Of a stretch of DNA of 64,000 bases, positions 24,788 to 33,675 are shown one piece after another (the stretch's first letter is position 1; each line of letters begins with the position of its first letter). The notes under the pieces were generated by a model that worked only from the letters and a program-made list of their open reading frames with translations, was not told where the DNA came from and did no database searches. Origin of the DNA: JAMQPK01 sp963782595. GTDB lineage: Bacteria; Acidobacteriota; Vicinamibacteria; Vicinamibacterales; JAMQPK01. The DNA is taken from the NCBI GenBank assembly GCA_963782595.1, contig CAWAKJ010000002.1, positions 434,001-498,000 on the forward strand. The letters run 5' to 3'. A program made the position numbers and the translations under genes.

Positions 24788-27700
24788 ATGCGCTGGCTCG
24801 TTGCAATCTCACTCCGCAATCCAATCGTCGTTGTCGCACTGGGTGTGTTGCTGGTCGTGATGGCCGTCAGAACACTCCGCACCACGCCACTCGACGTCTT
24901 TCCCGAATTTGCGCCGCCGCTGGTGGAGGTGCAGACCGAAGCTCCCGGCCTCTCGACCAACGAAGTCGAATCGCTCGTCACGGTTCCACTCGAAGCCGCA
25001 CTCAACGGCGTCCCGGGCCTGAACAGGATCCGTTCGAAATCCGTGCTGGGTCTCTCATCGGTTGTCCTGATTCTGGATCCCTCGACCAACGTGATGGTGG
25101 CGCGCCAGATGGTGCAGGAACGTCTGTCGAGAGCGGCCGCGCAACTTCCTGCAGTTGCCAGGCCACCCGTCATGCTGTCGCCGTTGTCGTCGCTGAGCCG
25201 GGTGATGAAAATCGGCATGACTTCGGAGAAGTTGACGCAAGTCGAGTTGAGCACCCTCGCTAAATGGACCATCCGACCTCGGCTGATGGCCATCGCCGGC
25301 GTTGCGAACGTCGCGATCTGGGGGCAGCGCGATCGCCAATTGCAGGTGCTCGTTGATCCCGAGCGGCTTCGAGCGCACGGCGTGACCGTCGATCAAGTTG
25401 TGCGGGCGACGGGCGAAGGCGTTTCTCTCCAGGCCGGTGGATTCCTCGACACGCCCAACCAACGCCTCGCCATCACGCATGCAGCCGCCGTGGATTCGGT
25501 CCGAGACCTCGAATCCATTGTCGTTGCGTCCCGGAACGGCGCGGTGCTGCGAGTCGGCGACGTGGCCACTGTCGTCGAGGGCTTTCCAGCGCCGATCGGC
25601 GATGCCGTGATCAACAGCGGCCCCGGTCTGATGCTGATCGTCGAAAAACAACTGGGCGCGAACACGCTCACCGTCACCCGCGGTGTCGAGGAGGCCCTGC
25701 GGGACATGAGGCCCGCGCTGGCCGGGATCGACGTCGATCCGACGATCTTCCGGCCGGCGACATTCATTGAGATGTCACTCCAGAACCTCAGCCGCGCACT
25801 TCTCGTCGGTTGCGTCCTGGTGATTCTGGTCCTCATGGTCTTTCTGGCGGACTGGCGGACCGCCCTTATTAGCAGCATCGCCATTCCACTCTCGCTCCTC
25901 GCGGCAGGTCTGCTGCTGCATTATCGAGGTGGCACGCTCGACACGATGGTGCTGGCGGGGTTGGTCATCGCGCTTGGCGAGGTCGTCGACGACGCCATTA
26001 TCGACGTCGAGAACATCGTCCGCCGGTTACGCCTCAATCGAATGGCCTGGAAGCGGCTCCCGGCGATCAGGGTGGTGCTCGACGCCTCCATGGAAGTCCG
26101 GAGCGCGGTGCTCTACGGCAGCCTCATCGTCGTCGTCGTGTTTCTGCCGGTGTTCATGCTCGACGGTCTCGCCGGCGCCTTCTTCCGTCCGCTGGCACTT
26201 GCGTATGTGCTCGCAATCCTGGCATCGCTCGTCGTCGCGTTGACGATCACGCCGGCCATTGCGCTGCTGTTGCTGCCCGGGCACCTTGAGCGACGCGAAT
26301 CCCGCGCCGTGGGTGGACTGAAGGCGCGGTACCGCCGAGTGTTACCGTCGTTCGTGGACCGACCCAAGACCGCACTGGCCTCATTGGGCTTGATGCTGGC
26401 GCTGACGGGCGTCACCGTACCGTTCTTGGGTGAGGAGTTCCTGCCAAACTTTCGTGAGTACGACTTCCTGATGCACTGGGTCGAAAAGCCCGGTACGTCA
26501 ATCCAGGCGATGCAACGTATCACGGAGCGTGCCAGCCGTGAGTTGATGGCCGTCCCCGGCGTGCGCAACTTCGGCGCCCACATCGGGCGTGCGGAGGTGG
26601 CCGATGAGGTCGTCGGACCAAACTTCACCGAGCTGTGGATCAGCCTCGATACATCGGTGGACTATGAATCCACGGTTGCGCGAATCCAGTCGATCGTCGA
26701 TGGGTATCCGGGACTGTATCGCGATCTGCTGACCTACCTGCGCGAGCGCATCAAGGAAGTGCTCACGGGGGCCAGCGCGACCATCGTGGTCCGCGTGTAT
26801 GGTCCGGACCTGCAGGGACTGCAGGCGCAGGCTCAGAGAGTACGCGCGGCGATCACAAGGGTCGAAGGGGTCGCCGATCTCACCGTACAGGCTCAGGTCC
26901 TGGTGCCGAAGGTCGAGGTTCGATTCGATCCAGATCGCGCGGCCGCATTCGGGCTGACGCCCGGCGACGTGCGCCGCGTCGCCGCCACGCTGGTGCAGGG
27001 GACGAAGGTCGGCGAGTTCTACGAGGATCAGCGCCTGTTCGATGTCGTCGTCTGGGGCACTCCTGAAGTGCGCCGCAATCTCGACGCGATTCGTGCGCTC
27101 CAGGTGCCGATCGCGAATGGCGGCATGGTGCCGCTCGGCAGCGTGTCGAGCGTGGAAGTCGTTCCGACCCCCAATGAGATCACCCGTGAAAATGGATCGC
27201 GGCGCATTGACGTCACATCGAATGTGCGCGGACGCGACCTTGGTGCGGTGGCGCGCGATATCCAGTCGCAGATCTCGAGGCTGACGTTTCCTCAGGGATT
27301 CTATGCGGAGGTGCTCGGCGAGTATGCCGAGCGCCAGGCCTCGTCAAGCCGTCTGACGCTGCTGGGAATCATTGCTGTGGCGGCGATCTTCTTGATCCTC
27401 CTCGCCGATTTTGGCTCGGCGAGGGTGGCGACGCTCATCTTCGCGACGCTACCGTTCGCGCTTGTGGGCGCGATTATCGCGGCCTTCTTAACCGGCGGCG
27501 TGCTCTCTCTGGGCTCGCTGGTGGGATTGGTCACGGTTATAGGCATCTCCGCCAGGAATGGCATCATGCTGATCAGCCACTACCGGCATCTCGAACTGCA
27601 GGAGGGCATGGCGTTCGGGAGGGAACTGATCCTGCGCGGATCCGAGGAGCGTCTGGCGCCGATTCTCATGACGGCACTCGCCACGGGTCTTGCGCTCGTG

Positions 27701-27868
27701 CCGATTGTGCTGGGCGGCACGCGCGCCGGATACGAAATCGAACATCCGCTCGCAGTGGTTATCCTCGGCGGACTTTTTACATCGACGCTGCTCAACCTCT
27801 TCATCGTGCCCGCCCTGTATCTCAAGTACGGACGCTCGGCGTTGACCACTGTCGAAGAGACGGTGTAG
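24788..27868 (+). CDS. RND efflux pump permease, CusA/CzcA-like
   Basis: A 1,026-residue inner-membrane pump with the usual two-fold RND layout: TM1 near the N-terminus (NPIVVVALGVLLVVMAV), a first porter loop, TM2-6 (about 340-500), TM7 (about 535), a second porter loop and TM8-12 (about 865-1015). TM4 reads IALGEVVDDAIIDVENIVRRL, carrying the charged proton-relay Asp pair. A DD pair is more like HAE pumps, while DVEN and the short C-terminus are like the metal-type branch, so metal versus organic substrate is not settled. I start at ATG 24788, 4 nt after the adaptor stop; the frame is open from 24755 but that would overlap the adaptor. Confidence 0.92.
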   Translation: MRWLVAISLRNPIVVVALGVLLVVMAVRTLRTTPLDVFPEFAPPLVEVQTEAPGLSTNEVESLVTVPLEAALNGVPGLNRIRSKSVLGLSSVVLILDPSTNVMVARQMVQERLSRAAAQLPAVARPPVMLSPLSSLSRVMKIGMTSEKLTQVELSTLAKWTIRPRLMAIAGVANVAIWGQRDRQLQVLVDPERLRAHGVTVDQVVRATGEGVSLQAGGFLDTPNQRLAITHAAAVDSVRDLESIVVASRNGAVLRVGDVATVVEGFPAPIGDAVINSGPGLMLIVEKQLGANTLTVTRGVEEALRDMRPALAGIDVDPTIFRPATFIEMSLQNLSRALLVGCVLVILVLMVFLADWRTALISSIAIPLSLLAAGLLLHYRGGTLDTMVLAGLVIALGEVVDDAIIDVENIVRRLRLNRMAWKRLPAIRVVLDASMEVRSAVLYGSLIVVVVFLPVFMLDGLAGAFFRPLALAYVLAILASLVVALTITPAIALLLLPGHLERRESRAVGGLKARYRRVLPSFVDRPKTALASLGLMLALTGVTVPFLGEEFLPNFREYDFLMHWVEKPGTSIQAMQRITERASRELMAVPGVRNFGAHIGRAEVADEVVGPNFTELWISLDTSVDYESTVARIQSIVDGYPGLYRDLLTYLRERIKEVLTGASATIVVRVYGPDLQGLQAQAQRVRAAITRVEGVADLTVQAQVLVPKVEVRFDPDRAAAFGLTPGDVRRVAATLVQGTKVGEFYEDQRLFDVVVWGTPEVRRNLDAIRALQVPIANGGMVPLGSVSSVEVVPTPNEITRENGSRRIDVTSNVRGRDLGAVARDIQSQISRLTFPQGFYAEVLGEYAERQASSSRLTLLGIIAVAAIFLILLADFGSARVATLIFATLPFALVGAIIAAFLTGGVLSLGSLVGLVTVIGISARNGIMLISHYRHLELQEGMAFGRELILRGSEERLAPILMTALATGLALVPIVLGGTRAGYEIEHPLAVVILGGLFTSTLLNLFIVPALYLKYGRSALTTVEETV

Positions 27869-27900
27869 TTCACGAATCATGTCGCGTACAATCGTTCGAG

Positions 27901-28179
27901 ATGACAACTTCGATTAAAGCACCGCCCGGCCGCAACGAGCCCTGTCACTGCGGCTCGGGCCGCAAATACAAACACTGCTGTCTCCAGAAGGACGAGAAGA
28001 AGGCCGCCGCTGCACGCGCAAAAACCGCAGCGGAAGCTCCCGCCCACGCGGCCGAAGATGCACCGCCAGCGAAGGCAGGTGTGCCGAAGCCCAAAACAGA
28101 TCAACCCTGGAAAACAGGGAGCTCGACTCGTGGCTTTGTGCCGCGTTCGCGGACACCACGCAAGGTGGGCGGGGGATGA
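27901..28179 (+). CDS. SEC-C zinc-motif small protein
   Basis: A 92-residue protein whose first third is a SEC-C metal-binding motif, GRNEPCHCGSGRKYKHCC (about 10-27), the same module found at the C-terminus of SecA and on many small proteins. The rest is low-complexity Ala/Lys/Pro-rich and probably disordered, ending in a basic tail (RGFVPRSRTPRK). No Shine-Dalgarno sequence is visible. A TACAAT hexamer ends 8 nt before the ATG (27887-27892), so the message may be leaderless or have a very short leader. Function beyond zinc binding is not known. Confidence 0.75.
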   Translation: MTTSIKAPPGRNEPCHCGSGRKYKHCCLQKDEKKAAAARAKTAAEAPAHAAEDAPPAKAGVPKPKTDQPWKTGSSTRGFVPRSRTPRKVGGG

Positions 28180-28234
28180 GTTCCAGGTGACAGCGTGAGA
28201 GGGGACAGGGCGTCCCCTCTCACGCGCTTCTTGC

Positions 28235-29944
28235 CTACCAGACGAGACGGATGCCGAACTGCATGTTGCGGGCGTCGTCTGCCGTTGAGATGATGCCGGC
28301 CGTGACGTTGCTGACGTTTCCGTCCGGCTGTCCGAAGTTCGTCGTGTTGAACAGATTGAAGATCTCCCCGCGGAACTCGAGTCGCATGGTTCCGACCGGG
28401 AAGCGCTTGCTCACCGAGAAATCCACCTGTTTCGAGCCGGGCCCGATCAACGTGTTGCGTCCGACCGTGCCCTGGAATCCCGCCGCGGGCAATACATACG
28501 CGGTGCGGTCGTACCATTGCGCCACTGTCGGGTTGTCGACCTCGCCTCGGTCGCCCTCTCGTCCTGCAGCGTAGTTGACGCGCTGGGGTACGAACGAGCC
28601 GCACGTGCAGACGTTTGTTCCAGACAGCGTGAACGGGAATCCGCTGCCTGCGCGGACGACACCCTGAACCTGCCAGTCTCCCAGCACGTACGCGATGGGC
28701 CCAGCACTGTTGAGCCAGCGGCGGCCTGTGCCAAACGGCAGCTCGTAACCGAAGCTGAACGCACCCCGATGGCGCTGGTGGTATCGCGAGAGGCTTTCGT
28801 CTGCGTTGGGATCGAGCCTGAAGGCGGTGTCATTCGCCTCGACCTCGCCGGAACCGTTGTCGCGATTCTCCGACAACTGGTAGTTGGCAAGGAAGAACAA
28901 CCCTGCGGAGTACCGCTTCTCGAGGCGCAGCGACAGACCCTTGAAATCTGCCGTGCCGATAGCTGCTGAGTACAGCATCGCCGGCTGGAACTGCGGGAAC
29001 GGCAGGCGGGAATTGATCGGCGTTGTACCGAAGTCCGCCTGATTGATGTTGTACCGCTTGCTCAGGCTCCGGCTTCGGCTGCCCGTGTACGCCGCCTCGA
29101 CCAGGTAATCTCGCCCAAGGCTCCGCTGGACGTTGACGTTCCACTGCATCGTGTACGGCGTGCGATTATCCGGATCCAACGAGAAGGGAGCCGGGAACTG
29201 CGGAATGTTATTGAGATCCGGAAAGAGCGTGTCGACGAGCAGCGGAGCCGTGACGGCCGGGTTCAACGAGAACTGCCCGTAGTACGGCGGGATCAGACGA
29301 GTGAACTGCAACTCGTTGAGATTGAGGTTGTCATAGTAGACGCCGAAGCCGGTGCGCAGGACCATGCGGTCGGTGAGGTTGTAGGCCACTCCCACGCGAG
29401 GTCCAAAGTTGTTGAAATCCTTCTGGAGGATTCCGTCCGGGAAATAACCCTCCTGCTGGTGTACCAGGGGGATCAGTGCCGCCGGCATCGACGTCGGCAG
29501 CGCGTTGTATCCGATCTTGCCCGTCGCGGCATCGAACGCCGCTTCCACGCCGTTCTTCTCGGCCCAGGGAGCGAGATACTCCCACCGCAGACCGAGCTGG
29601 AGGCTCAGCTTGTCGTTCACTTGCCAGTTGTCGTCGATGAACGGCGCGACGGTCGGTGAGTTGTACGTCGCCCCTGACGCGCCGAACGCACCGGCGCAGG
29701 TCGAACAGTAGCCAAGGAGGTAATCGGCGATGGCATTGCCCGTGAAGTTGCCGTTGAAGGTGAAGTTGCCGCGTGTCGAGTTGTCCGTGAGGTGCTCGAA
29801 CTTGCGGAACTGGGCCTGCAATCCAAACCGGAGCGTGTGGCCGCCGAACGTTCTGCTGGTGGCGTTCGACACGCTGTAGATGTTTTCCGTGGCTCCCTGC
29901 GTGTTGCCGCCCTCGCCTTGTCCCGAGAAGCCGGCGATGGCCAC
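28235..29944 (-). CDS. TonB-dependent receptor (Oar-like), C-terminal barrel fragment
   Basis: The beta-barrel part of a TonB-dependent outer-membrane receptor. Coding begins upstream of the first ATG: the same frame reads LRNLAAATFPLAYGRPNVA from about 29995. It includes FGGHTLRFGLQAQFRKFEH, NDKLSLQLGLRWEYLAPW, FNNFGPRVGVAYNLTDRMVLRTGFGVYYD and a C-terminal FNLFNTTNFGQP...RNMQFGIRLVW ending in an aromatic residue, as outer-membrane barrels do. A +1 shift at about 29995-30001 separates it from the middle part. The receptor would be about 1,055 residues if the three shifts are repaired. It is the last gene of an operon with the MBL-fold and bicupin genes. Confidence 0.8.
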   Translation of the reverse strand: MAIAGFSGQGEGGNTQGATENIYSVSNATSRTFGGHTLRFGLQAQFRKFEHLTDNSTRGNFTFNGNFTGNAIADYLLGYCSTCAGAFGASGATYNSPTVAPFIDDNWQVNDKLSLQLGLRWEYLAPWAEKNGVEAAFDAATGKIGYNALPTSMPAALIPLVHQQEGYFPDGILQKDFNNFGPRVGVAYNLTDRMVLRTGFGVYYDNLNLNELQFTRLIPPYYGQFSLNPAVTAPLLVDTLFPDLNNIPQFPAPFSLDPDNRTPYTMQWNVNVQRSLGRDYLVEAAYTGSRSRSLSKRYNINQADFGTTPINSRLPFPQFQPAMLYSAAIGTADFKGLSLRLEKRYSAGLFFLANYQLSENRDNGSGEVEANDTAFRLDPNADESLSRYHQRHRGAFSFGYELPFGTGRRWLNSAGPIAYVLGDWQVQGVVRAGSGFPFTLSGTNVCTCGSFVPQRVNYAAGREGDRGEVDNPTVAQWYDRTAYVLPAAGFQGTVGRNTLIGPGSKQVDFSVSKRFPVGTMRLEFRGEIFNLFNTTNFGQPDGNVSNVTAGIISTADDARNMQFGIRLVW

Positions 29945-30543
29945 GTTCGGCCGTCCGTATGCGAGCGGAAATGTCGCAGCCGCGAGATTGCGCAGGCCCG
30001 AGATCGCTCGTCCAGTTGCGTCCGTCCGGGCTGATCGGCGCGTTCAGATGGTACGCGTAGTTGTATCCGAAGCGGAATTCGTTGACCCAGGAGCGACGAG
30101 AGCACCCACGTGTGTCCGACCGCGAGGTTCCGCCCCCGCTGCGGCAGGTCGGTTGACGTGAACGCCGCGGGCTGCAGCTGCGAGCCTTTGTAGTACATGA
30201 ACCGCTGGAACAGGCTGTGATTGTTGTTGAGCGTCTGGTCCGTCCGGACCGTTGCCGTATCCGCATCGTCGACGAAGTTCCTGATGACCGTGTAGTTGTT
30301 CGCCCCCGCGCTGTTCGGTGCAGGAATGGTCGGTGTCAGGATGCGCGCGAAGTTCGAGAACCGGGTCGCCGGGATGATGTTGCCGGCGAACGGCTGGCCG
30401 GTCAGCGGATCGCGGATGGGCGTCGCCAGCGAGGAGAAGTTTCCTGAGAGAAACGCCTGGCTTGGCACGCTGCCCAGGAACGGCTGCCCCTGAACGGTTC
30501 GCAAGGCTTCATACGAGCCAAACACGAACACCTTGTTGCGCAT
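29617..30543 (-). CDS. TonB-dependent receptor (Oar-like), middle fragment
   Basis: Real coding in this frame runs from about 30650 to 30095, and the listed end at 29617 lies in noise. The in-frame segment reads AYEFYRSDRFDAKNFFAP before the ATG, then RNKVFVFGSYEALRTVQGQP, RDPLTGQPFAGNIIPATRFS and HSLFQRFMYYKG. These are typical of the plug-to-barrel region of Oar-like receptors. It joins the N-terminal part by a +1 shift at about 30651 (extra G after GGATCC). It then shifts at about 30090 into a short third frame (SWVNEFRFGYNYAYHLNAP, 30090-30000) before the C-terminal part. Each segment continues the same protein, so this is one receptor read in four frames. Confidence 0.7.
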   Translation of the reverse strand: MRNKVFVFGSYEALRTVQGQPFLGSVPSQAFLSGNFSSLATPIRDPLTGQPFAGNIIPATRFSNFARILTPTIPAPNSAGANNYTVIRNFVDDADTATVRTDQTLNNNHSLFQRFMYYKGSQLQPAAFTSTDLPQRGRNLAVGHTWVLSSLLGQRIPLRIQLRVPSERADQPGRTQLDERSRACAISRLRHFRSHTDGRTWPSPASRDKARAATRREPRKTSTACRTPPAERSAATRSGLDCRPSSASSSTSRTTRHAATSPSTATSRAMPSPITSLATVRPAPVRSARQGRRTTHRPSRRSSTTTGK

Positions 30544-31408
30544 CAGCGGCCCTCCGCCGGTGCCGCCAAACTGGTTGCGCTTGTAATCCGGCTTCGTTGG
30601 CGCGAAGAAATTTTTTGCATCGAACCGATCGCTCCGGTAGAACTCGTACGCCGGATCCGTGCATCTCGTTGGTGCCGGACTTGGTGACGATGGAGACGAC
30701 CGCCTGGCCCTGACCGTACTCCGTGGAGAACGAGTTTCGAAGCAGGCTCACTTCCTGGACGGCATCGATGGGCGGGTTCAGCGAGAGATTGTTGAATCGC
30801 AGCGACCGCACGTAGACGCCATCGATCGTGTAGTTGGTCGAGCTGTCGCGCCCGCCTTCGACGGTGATGAACTGATTGCGGCGCCCGAATTGAGTGTTAC
30901 GCGCGAAGTTTCGCGGCGTCACGCCTGCCGAGAGCGACGCCAGCGAGAGCACGTTGCGACCGTTCAGCGGGAGGTCTTCGATCTGCTTCTCGCTGATCAC
31001 CTGACCGACCGATGCGCTCTGCGTCTGGAGCAACGGGGCTTCGCCCGTCACGGTGATCGCCTCGCTCACGGTTGCCACGCCGAGCGTGATCGTCGGACGC
31101 GCCGTCTCGCCCTGCCTCAGCACGAAATTCTGAAGCTCTGCGGTGCGGAAGCCTTGCAGCTCGACCTTGATGGAATAGGTGGCCGGTGGGAGCGCGGGAA
31201 TGGAGAACCGCCCCTCGCCGTCGGTGACGGTCGTGCGCTGGGCGTTGGTGCCCACGTTTGTGACGGTGACGGTGGCGCCGGGTATGGCCGCGTCCGACGA
31301 GTCCGTGACTTGCCCAACCAAACCAGACGATGCCGATTGCTGGGCAGAGGCTACTGAAGACAGCAGAAGTAACAAGGCAGCGACGAGGGTCACGAACTTA
31401 TGGGTCAT
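30509..31408 (-). CDS. TonB-dependent receptor (Oar-like), N-terminal fragment
   Basis: Coding from 31408 to about 30652. A signal peptide (about 1-22, ending ASAQQ) is followed by a carboxypeptidase-regulatory Ig-like domain (GLVGQVTDSSDAAIPGATVTVTN, DGEGRFSIPALPPATYSIKVE) and the plug (ISEKQIEDLPLNGRNVLSL, NYTIDGVYVRS, EVSLLRNSFSTEYGQGQAVVSIVTKSG). Such receptors take up large organic substrates with TonB energy. AGGAGAG lies 5 nt before the ATG. After HGSG the frame becomes unrelated because of a +1 indel. The MBL-fold gene ends 39 nt upstream in the same direction. Confidence 0.85.
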   Translation of the reverse strand: MTHKFVTLVAALLLLLSSVASAQQSASSGLVGQVTDSSDAAIPGATVTVTNVGTNAQRTTVTDGEGRFSIPALPPATYSIKVELQGFRTAELQNFVLRQGETARPTITLGVATVSEAITVTGEAPLLQTQSASVGQVISEKQIEDLPLNGRNVLSLASLSAGVTPRNFARNTQFGRRNQFITVEGGRDSSTNYTIDGVYVRSLRFNNLSLNPPIDAVQEVSLLRNSFSTEYGQGQAVVSIVTKSGTNEMHGSGVRVLPERSVRCKKFLRANEAGLQAQPVWRHRRRAADAQQGVRVWLV

Positions 31409-31447
31409 GGCACTCTCCTAGTGTCAGTCAACGCAGTTGGTACGTCG

Positions 31448-32503
31448 TTATCGTGGTGCATAGGTCTTCGTGACGTTATTGCGGGTATTCGTAATCGTGT
31501 AACGGCCGTCGGGCGCGATCGACGCTTTCAAATAGCTTCCCGTGCACGCCGCTTCTTCGTCGAGATTCGCGATGTGCGGCTCTGCGGTGTTGCGGTCCCG
31601 CTCGGCCACGAGCGAAAGATGGAGTTGCCAGAGATCCTCCAGCCCGGGAGCGTTCTTGACGATGTCGAGGTAGCCGCCGATGCCGCCCTTGCGCGGCCCG
31701 TTGTTCATGATGGCGACGCGCGCGCCGACCGAGTTGATGAATTGCGGCGCACCAGAAAGATCCATACCGTGGTGATTCACCTGCAGCAGATCGACCTTGC
31801 CCAGGCGATTCATCGGGCACACCATCTCGATTTCCTTGTTCCAGGTCAGGTCGCCCAGATCGAGAAACCTGAACTTCCCGTACTGCAGCAGGAATCCGAC
31901 ACTCCGGCCGTTTTCGCCGTTGTCTGGCTTTTTCAGAACGGGATCGCTACAGAGCGCGGCACTGTTGGCACCGCCGCCGTTGATGGGGCCCGCGATCAGG
32001 TCGCCATTCACGGCGGCAATCGTGATATCCAGTCCTTTCAGTGGAATTTTGTCACCAGGCTTTGGCTGCGATCGCTTGCCCTTCGACACTTCCTGATAGA
32101 TCGCCCACTCGTCGGCCGCAGGTCCGGGACGGTTCTCGACTGTGTCTCCATGATCGATGAACCGGTCGATCGGGATCAGCTTCGACAGGGCACCAACGCC
32201 GCCGACGTGATCGGCGTGAAAGTGCGTGATGACGAGGTAGTCGATCTTTTTCAGGCCCGCAACTTTGGTGGCGACGTCGTGGATGCGCTTGGCGTCTCGG
32301 TCGTCCTTGCGCCAGCCGGTATCGACGAGCAATGACTCGCCGGTGGGCGACACGATCAAAGTGGCCCCGCCGCCCTCGACGTCGATCCAATAGATGTCCA
32401 GCATGCGCGCCGTGCCGCCTCGCTGCGCCGCGAGCGCAACGGCCGCGATGGCTGTCATCGCCAAGGCCAGAGCAAAACGGGATCGAAGGAACCGCTTCAG
32501 CAT
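31448..32503 (-). CDS. Secreted MBL-fold metallo-hydrolase
   Basis: A 351-residue protein with a signal peptide (about 1-26, ending ALAAQ). It has a metallo-beta-lactamase fold: VITHFHADHVGG gives the H94-x-H96-x-D98-H99 metal motif, LLVDTGW precedes it, FRFLDLGDLT and VNHHGMDLSG supply further ligands. It resembles ComEC-type hydrolase domains, but it is exported and has no membrane part, so its substrate is open. Its ATG follows the bicupin stop directly (TAGATG), so the two are translationally coupled, and the TonB receptor follows. Confidence 0.88.
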   Translation of the reverse strand: MLKRFLRSRFALALAMTAIAAVALAAQRGGTARMLDIYWIDVEGGGATLIVSPTGESLLVDTGWRKDDRDAKRIHDVATKVAGLKKIDYLVITHFHADHVGGVGALSKLIPIDRFIDHGDTVENRPGPAADEWAIYQEVSKGKRSQPKPGDKIPLKGLDITIAAVNGDLIAGPINGGGANSAALCSDPVLKKPDNGENGRSVGFLLQYGKFRFLDLGDLTWNKEIEMVCPMNRLGKVDLLQVNHHGMDLSGAPQFINSVGARVAIMNNGPRKGGIGGYLDIVKNAPGLEDLWQLHLSLVAERDRNTAEPHIANLDEEAACTGSYLKASIAPDGRYTITNTRNNVTKTYAPR

Positions 32504-33403
32504 CTACTGCACCACGACCGTCTCGAGTTTTCCCTTTTCGGTCGCGACGCCAATGATCATCAGCTCGAGGTCCAGCGCTCCGGTATTGACGAGGGCGTGA
32601 GCCTGGTCGGGCAGAATCGGGACACCATCGCCCTTGTGGATCGCGGCGGTCTCGCCGGCAACGGTGACGTTGCCATCGCCGTTGAGGACGTAATACACCT
32701 CGCCGACCGATGCGTGCTTGTGAAGGCCTTCGGAACTGCCCGGTGTGAGAATCAGGTGATCCACGTAGCCCCAGTTGGTCAGGAACACTGTTGGCTCGAG
32801 TGCACGGCGATATCGCACCGTTCCGGTGCCCCCGCGGAAGTTCTGCAGCGTTTGCCGCTCGCCCATCAGTCCTCGATCGAGCCGCATGGTCATGAAGACC
32901 GGAATCGGATCTTTCGGCGCACCGACGCGAGAGTCCTGCAGATCAAAGGCGTCATACTCGCCGCTGACCGTTGCGACGTTGATGTTCATGAACTCGATGG
33001 GGCGATCGGTCGGATTGACGATCGCATGCGAATGCCCCATGCGGACCGGAGCACCGACTGTTCCCTTGAGCAGAGACGTGCGGCCATCGATCGTGAATTC
33101 GGCCTCGCCGTCGAAGATGACGAACATTTCCTCGGTTCGATTGTGGAAGTGATGCCCGACACCTCCCTTGGGCGCGGTCATCTGACAGCGGTGCACGAAG
33201 TTGAGCAGCGGGATCGCGTTGCGGGGCACGAGCGTCATGCACGCCATGTCGCCCTCGCTGCCATGCGATCGGCTTCGGCGATAGCGACTCGGATCGGTGT
33301 GGCCGATGCGTTCAGCCAGCGGGGGAGGCGTCTGGGCACCCGTCGCAATCGCGGCGCCAAGGATCCCGCAAATCAAGATGTACGCGCGCCTGCAGGAACT
33401 CAT
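32504..33403 (-). CDS. Secreted bicupin protein
   Basis: A 299-residue protein with a signal peptide (about 1-23, ending ATGAQ) and two cupin domains. The first has GHHFHNRTEEMFVIFDGEAEFTIDG (about 85-110) with the His/Glu metal ligands, and the second GLHKHASVGEVYYVLNGDG (about 230-250) with HALVN as the second motif. The bicupin form is shared by oxalate decarboxylases, dioxygenases and isomerases; the ligands look complete in both domains, so either could bind metal. I start at ATG 33403, which opens the signal peptide; the longer frame to 33589 lacks one. It heads the operon with the MBL-fold hydrolase and the TonB receptor. Confidence 0.85.
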   Translation of the reverse strand: MSSCRRAYILICGILGAAIATGAQTPPPLAERIGHTDPSRYRRSRSHGSEGDMACMTLVPRNAIPLLNFVHRCQMTAPKGGVGHHFHNRTEEMFVIFDGEAEFTIDGRTSLLKGTVGAPVRMGHSHAIVNPTDRPIEFMNINVATVSGEYDAFDLQDSRVGAPKDPIPVFMTMRLDRGLMGERQTLQNFRGGTGTVRYRRALEPTVFLTNWGYVDHLILTPGSSEGLHKHASVGEVYYVLNGDGNVTVAGETAAIHKGDGVPILPDQAHALVNTGALDLELMIIGVATEKGKLETVVVQ

Positions 33404-33482
33404 AAAAGGATTGGCGAATGATACCGAAATTGAGCACAGCGGTCTGCCGAATACTTGAGAGCGCGATCCAAATTCTCGTATC

Positions 33483-33496
33483 TGTAACCGATTACA
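33483..33496. promoter_or_regulatory. LacI-type operator candidate upstream of the bicupin operon
   Basis: TGTAACCGATTACA is an imperfect palindrome with a central CG, the typical form of LacI/GalR-family operators. It lies 80 nt upstream of the bicupin start, the right place to control that operon. No LacI-family gene is in the window. Confidence 0.35.
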
Positions 33497-33598
33497 CTGG
33501 GTCCGTAAGCGAGTTTGTCGCAGACGCGGCCTACGACGTCGATGCCCTCTTACGGAGTCCGCTGACGCAGTCCACGGAGACCTGCACACTGTTCAGCA

Positions 33599-33625
33599 CG
33601 TCGCGCTCGTCGCGTCGTCGTGTTT
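33599..33625. repeat. CGACG-rich dispersed 27-mer
   Basis: A 27-nt stretch rich in CGTCG units that is the exact complement of 13976-14002. It lies in the otherwise gene-free 272 nt between the bicupin start (33403) and the epimerase stop (33676). A related copy is at 14164-14192. It looks like a dispersed intergenic repeat. Confidence 0.6.
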
Positions 33626-33675
33626 CGAGGGGTGAAACTATTTCCCGCGATGGCCAATCAGCCCTCGCACTGTCA

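Noticed and set aside
33404..33675. 91-codon open frame in the gap (33418-33693)
   Set aside because: No ribosome site, no domain, Ser/Arg-rich and running into the epimerase gene; the gap is better explained by the operator and the dispersed 27-mer.
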